Below the pieces are notes generated by a model. That model was not told the origin of the DNA and ran no database searches. It saw only the letters and a program-made list of their open reading frames with translations. The translations under genes were made by a program, and so were the position numbers. A DNA stretch of 7,991 nt from Bacillota bacterium (lineage in GTDB: Bacteria; Bacillota; Clostridia; Lachnospirales; Cellulosilyticaceae): the NCBI GenBank assembly GCA_023415525.1, contig JAEZKI010000274.1:1-7991 (forward strand). The letters run 5' to 3'. Of this stretch, positions 6,328 to 7,991 are shown piece after piece (position 1 is the first letter of the stretch; every line of letters begins with the position of its first letter).

Positions 6328-7201
6328 TCTGATAAAGAGTGAAGGGTATAAGCTTTGTAAAATAAGGAGTTTTAAGATTTTAATAGTTGTAATGATTGTG
6401 AGTACATTTATTGCTAGTTTTGTGATGTGGATAGAGAACCCTAATCGTAAAATGGACGATAGTATACAAGAAGAGGCTATCCAGCAGGAAATAGCAAAGG
6501 AGTACCAAATAATTATGGAAAAGTATGATATGGATGAGGAGGAAGCCTATAGATTTATGTTAGAGTCAGGAGACGGTATACCTGTTAATGGAGAGGGAAT
6601 GGTTATTACAGGTGTGGCCAATGTATCTGCTGCTTTTATGATATTTTCCATTTTAGCGAGTCTATTTATAAGTACAGAATTTAAGTCAGGCTCCTTAAAA
6701 ATAAGTGTGGCGTTTGGAAATAGTAGGAAAAGGATTTATACGGCTAAGATGTTGGTTTATTGGTTAGGCGGTTTACTATTAGGCTGGATTTTTCCTATTG
6801 TAGGTGGGATAGTGATTAGTTTTGCTTGTGGATGGGGGAGACCTTTAAGTAGAGAATGCTTACTGTATCTATTAAGATTGTTTATCTTGGGAAGTTTACT
6901 TCATATAAGTGCACTTACTGTTATAGGGGCTATAGCCATTGCAACCAAACAGATAGGGGCAACTATAGGAATAGGGTTTGCCTTAGGTGGCATAGCTGAG
7001 ATATTGTATGGTTCAGGAAGGTTAATCCAAGTAGGTCATTTCAAATGGCCTCATTATTTTTGGATTGGACAATATAACGTTCTTTTAAAAGAAACCGTCA
7101 CATCCGCACAGTTATTAGAAATGATTGCTTGGGGAGTTTTAGTGACACTAGTAGCCTTTTGCGTAGGTCTGCATCTCTTTGAAAAAGCAGAATTTGAATA
7201 A
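6320..7201 (+). CDS. ABC-2 type transporter permease, partner of the preceding ATPase
   Basis: This 293-residue integral membrane protein has about six predicted helices: TM1 near 18-37, then after a long loop TM2 near 102-118, TM3 near 145-170, TM4 near 187-208, TM5 near 212-229 and TM6 near 268-287. This is the usual ABC-2 permease layout. The loop between TM1 and TM2 (about 38-100) should lie outside the cell and is rich in E and D. The cytoplasmic stretch EFKSGSLKISVAFGNSRKRI, just after TM2, resembles the coupling region of BcrB/LanE/LanG-type permeases (often E-x-x-x-G-T followed by R). The start ATG lies inside the ATPase gene (8-bp overlap) with AAGGAG 6-7 nt upstream, indicating translational coupling and assembly of one complex. 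LanFEG systems have two different permeases; only one is present here, so it may form a homodimer. Substrate is unknown. Confidence 0.9.
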   Translation: MLNLIKSEGYKLCKIRSFKILIVVMIVSTFIASFVMWIENPNRKMDDSIQEEAIQQEIAKEYQIIMEKYDMDEEEAYRFMLESGDGIPVNGEGMVITGVANVSAAFMIFSILASLFISTEFKSGSLKISVAFGNSRKRIYTAKMLVYWLGGLLLGWIFPIVGGIVISFACGWGRPLSRECLLYLLRLFILGSLLHISALTVIGAIAIATKQIGATIGIGFALGGIAEILYGSGRLIQVGHFKWPHYFWIGQYNVLLKETVTSAQLLEMIAWGVLVTLVAFCVGLHLFEKAEFE

Positions 7202-7229
7202 AAAGGAGTAACTAGAAAGAGGTGAGCAA

Positions 7230-7991
7230 GTGAGATATGGTATGGAACTTCTAGTAAGTCTATTAGGAATCCTTTGGATAAGTATTCTTACGGCAAAATT
7301 ATATAAGCTAAAAAGGGGTATAAGAAATGTAAATAAGCAATTACTAGAGCAATGCGTGTCAAAGGAATTTAGTCCACTTCAAATGGAACTGGGGGATTGC
7401 GAGCTAGAAGAATTAGGGGAGAGACTCAATGATTACCTCAAGCTTTATAATGAGTGTGAGGCGAGAAGCAGAGCCACAGAAATGAAGCTTAAAAGGGCTA
7501 TTGCCAATATGTCTCATGATTTACGGACACCTCTCACTTCTATTTTAGGTTATATTCAGCTTTTACGTGAAGGAGAAGTGACTCTTGAAGAGAAGGAAAA
7601 GTTTTTGGAGGTAGCACAAAAGAAGGGAAAGAGCCTTCAAGGACTTCTCAATGACTTTTTTGAACTCTCTATTGTGGAATCTGTGGATTATGAACTGCAC
7701 TTACAACCTATAAATGTGGACAATTTAGTAAAAGAGCTTTTATTTTCATACTATGATAATTTTATCCAAAAACAGATTCAACCCGAGCTTCTTTTTCCCA
7801 ATAAGCCCTTATGGGTGTTAGGAGAAGCAGAGGCCATGACCCGAGTTGTTGAAAATTTAGTGGGGAATGTTTTAAAGCATGCAGAGGGAGAAGTAAGAGT
7901 AAAACTCTATGAAAAAAGGGGACACATCTATTTGGAAATAAGTAATGAGGCAAAAGACCTAAAGCAAGAAGCAGTGGGTAAGCTTTTTGAT
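7230..7991 (+). CDS. Sensor histidine kinase, 3'-truncated by the window end
   Basis: The frame stays open from a GTG at 7230 to the last base (254 codons), so the end lies outside the window. GAGGTG at 7219-7224 lies 5 nt before this GTG. The in-frame ATG at 7242 would be 17 nt away, so GTG is preferred. The protein has a single N-terminal helix (about 7-22) and no extracytoplasmic sensor domain. A cytoplasmic linker follows, then the dimerisation/phospho-acceptor helix with H96 in MSHDLRTPLTSILGY (94-108), and the start of the ATPase domain with N-box residues N213 and K216 in ENLVGNVLKHA (208-218). The usual DxGxG box is replaced by ISNEA (237-241), followed by LFD at the edge. Peptide-antibiotic kinases of this short, sensor-poor kind often work with a BcrAB/LanFEG-type transporter. 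Its neighbours make the OmpR-type regulator at 4632 the expected partner. It is probably co-transcribed with the transporter genes (28-bp gap after the permease). Confidence 0.93.
   Translation, partial: MRYGMELLVSLLGILWISILTAKLYKLKRGIRNVNKQLLEQCVSKEFSPLQMELGDCELEELGERLNDYLKLYNECEARSRATEMKLKRAIANMSHDLRTPLTSILGYIQLLREGEVTLEEKEKFLEVAQKKGKSLQGLLNDFFELSIVESVDYELHLQPINVDNLVKELLFSYYDNFIQKQIQPELLFPNKPLWVLGEAEAMTRVVENLVGNVLKHAEGEVRVKLYEKRGHIYLEISNEAKDLKQEAVGKLFD

Noticed and set aside
7201..7232. Extra small gene after AAAAGGAG at 7201-7208
   Set aside because: No start codon lies at a suitable distance; the GTG at 7222 reads only three codons before TGA.

Overview
The window is AT-rich with strong purine-rich Shine-Dalgarno sequences, many AGA/ATA codons and Gram-positive style membrane, lipoprotein and two-component genes. 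This points to a low-GC Firmicute, most likely an anaerobic Clostridia/Lachnospirales-type bacterium. That placement is inference from composition and gene style, not a species identification.

Layout from left to right. (1) Positions 1-1346, plus strand: the tail of a membrane protein that enters from the left edge, possibly an ABC-2 type permease. After a 9-bp gap comes a 361-residue membrane-anchored, very acidic and helical protein that I do not recognise. (2) A long hairpin with A and T flanks at 1348-1393 serves as a two-way terminator between this pair and the convergent minus-strand gene at 1421-2053, a small predicted lipoprotein. (3) Positions 2054-2354 are a 301-bp divergent intergenic region with candidate promoters, a 17-bp palindrome and a leader hairpin. 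It leads into a plus-strand methyl-accepting chemotaxis protein (2355-4454), which ends at a strong terminator (4511-4558). (4) From 4632 to the right edge lies a sensory/transport locus, all on the plus strand: an OmpR-family response regulator, an ABC ATPase, an ABC-2 type permease, and a histidine kinase cut off by the window end at 7991.

The right-hand locus looks like a self-controlled antimicrobial-peptide detoxification or immunity module of the BcrAB/LanFEG kind. The ATPase resembles that family in length and signature motif, the permease is its overlapping partner, and a two-component pair flanks them. The most informative non-coding signal is directly after the regulator's stop codon. 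Four hexamers related to TTAAGG sit in exact 11-bp register (starts 5316, 5327, 5338, 5349), followed 7 bp later by a GATAAT -10 element. This is the geometry expected where an OmpR/PhoB-type regulator binds tandem sites and activates transcription of the transporter genes. The regulator would therefore bind just downstream of its own gene to control the ATPase, permease and kinase.

No RNA genes, CRISPR arrays, insertion sequences or phage genes are visible. The left half is ordinary apart from the unrecognised 361-residue protein. The novelty candidates are the repeat operator, an unusual Q-loop in the ATPase, the degenerate G1 box of the kinase, the basic N-terminal tail of the chemoreceptor and the leader structure ahead of it.
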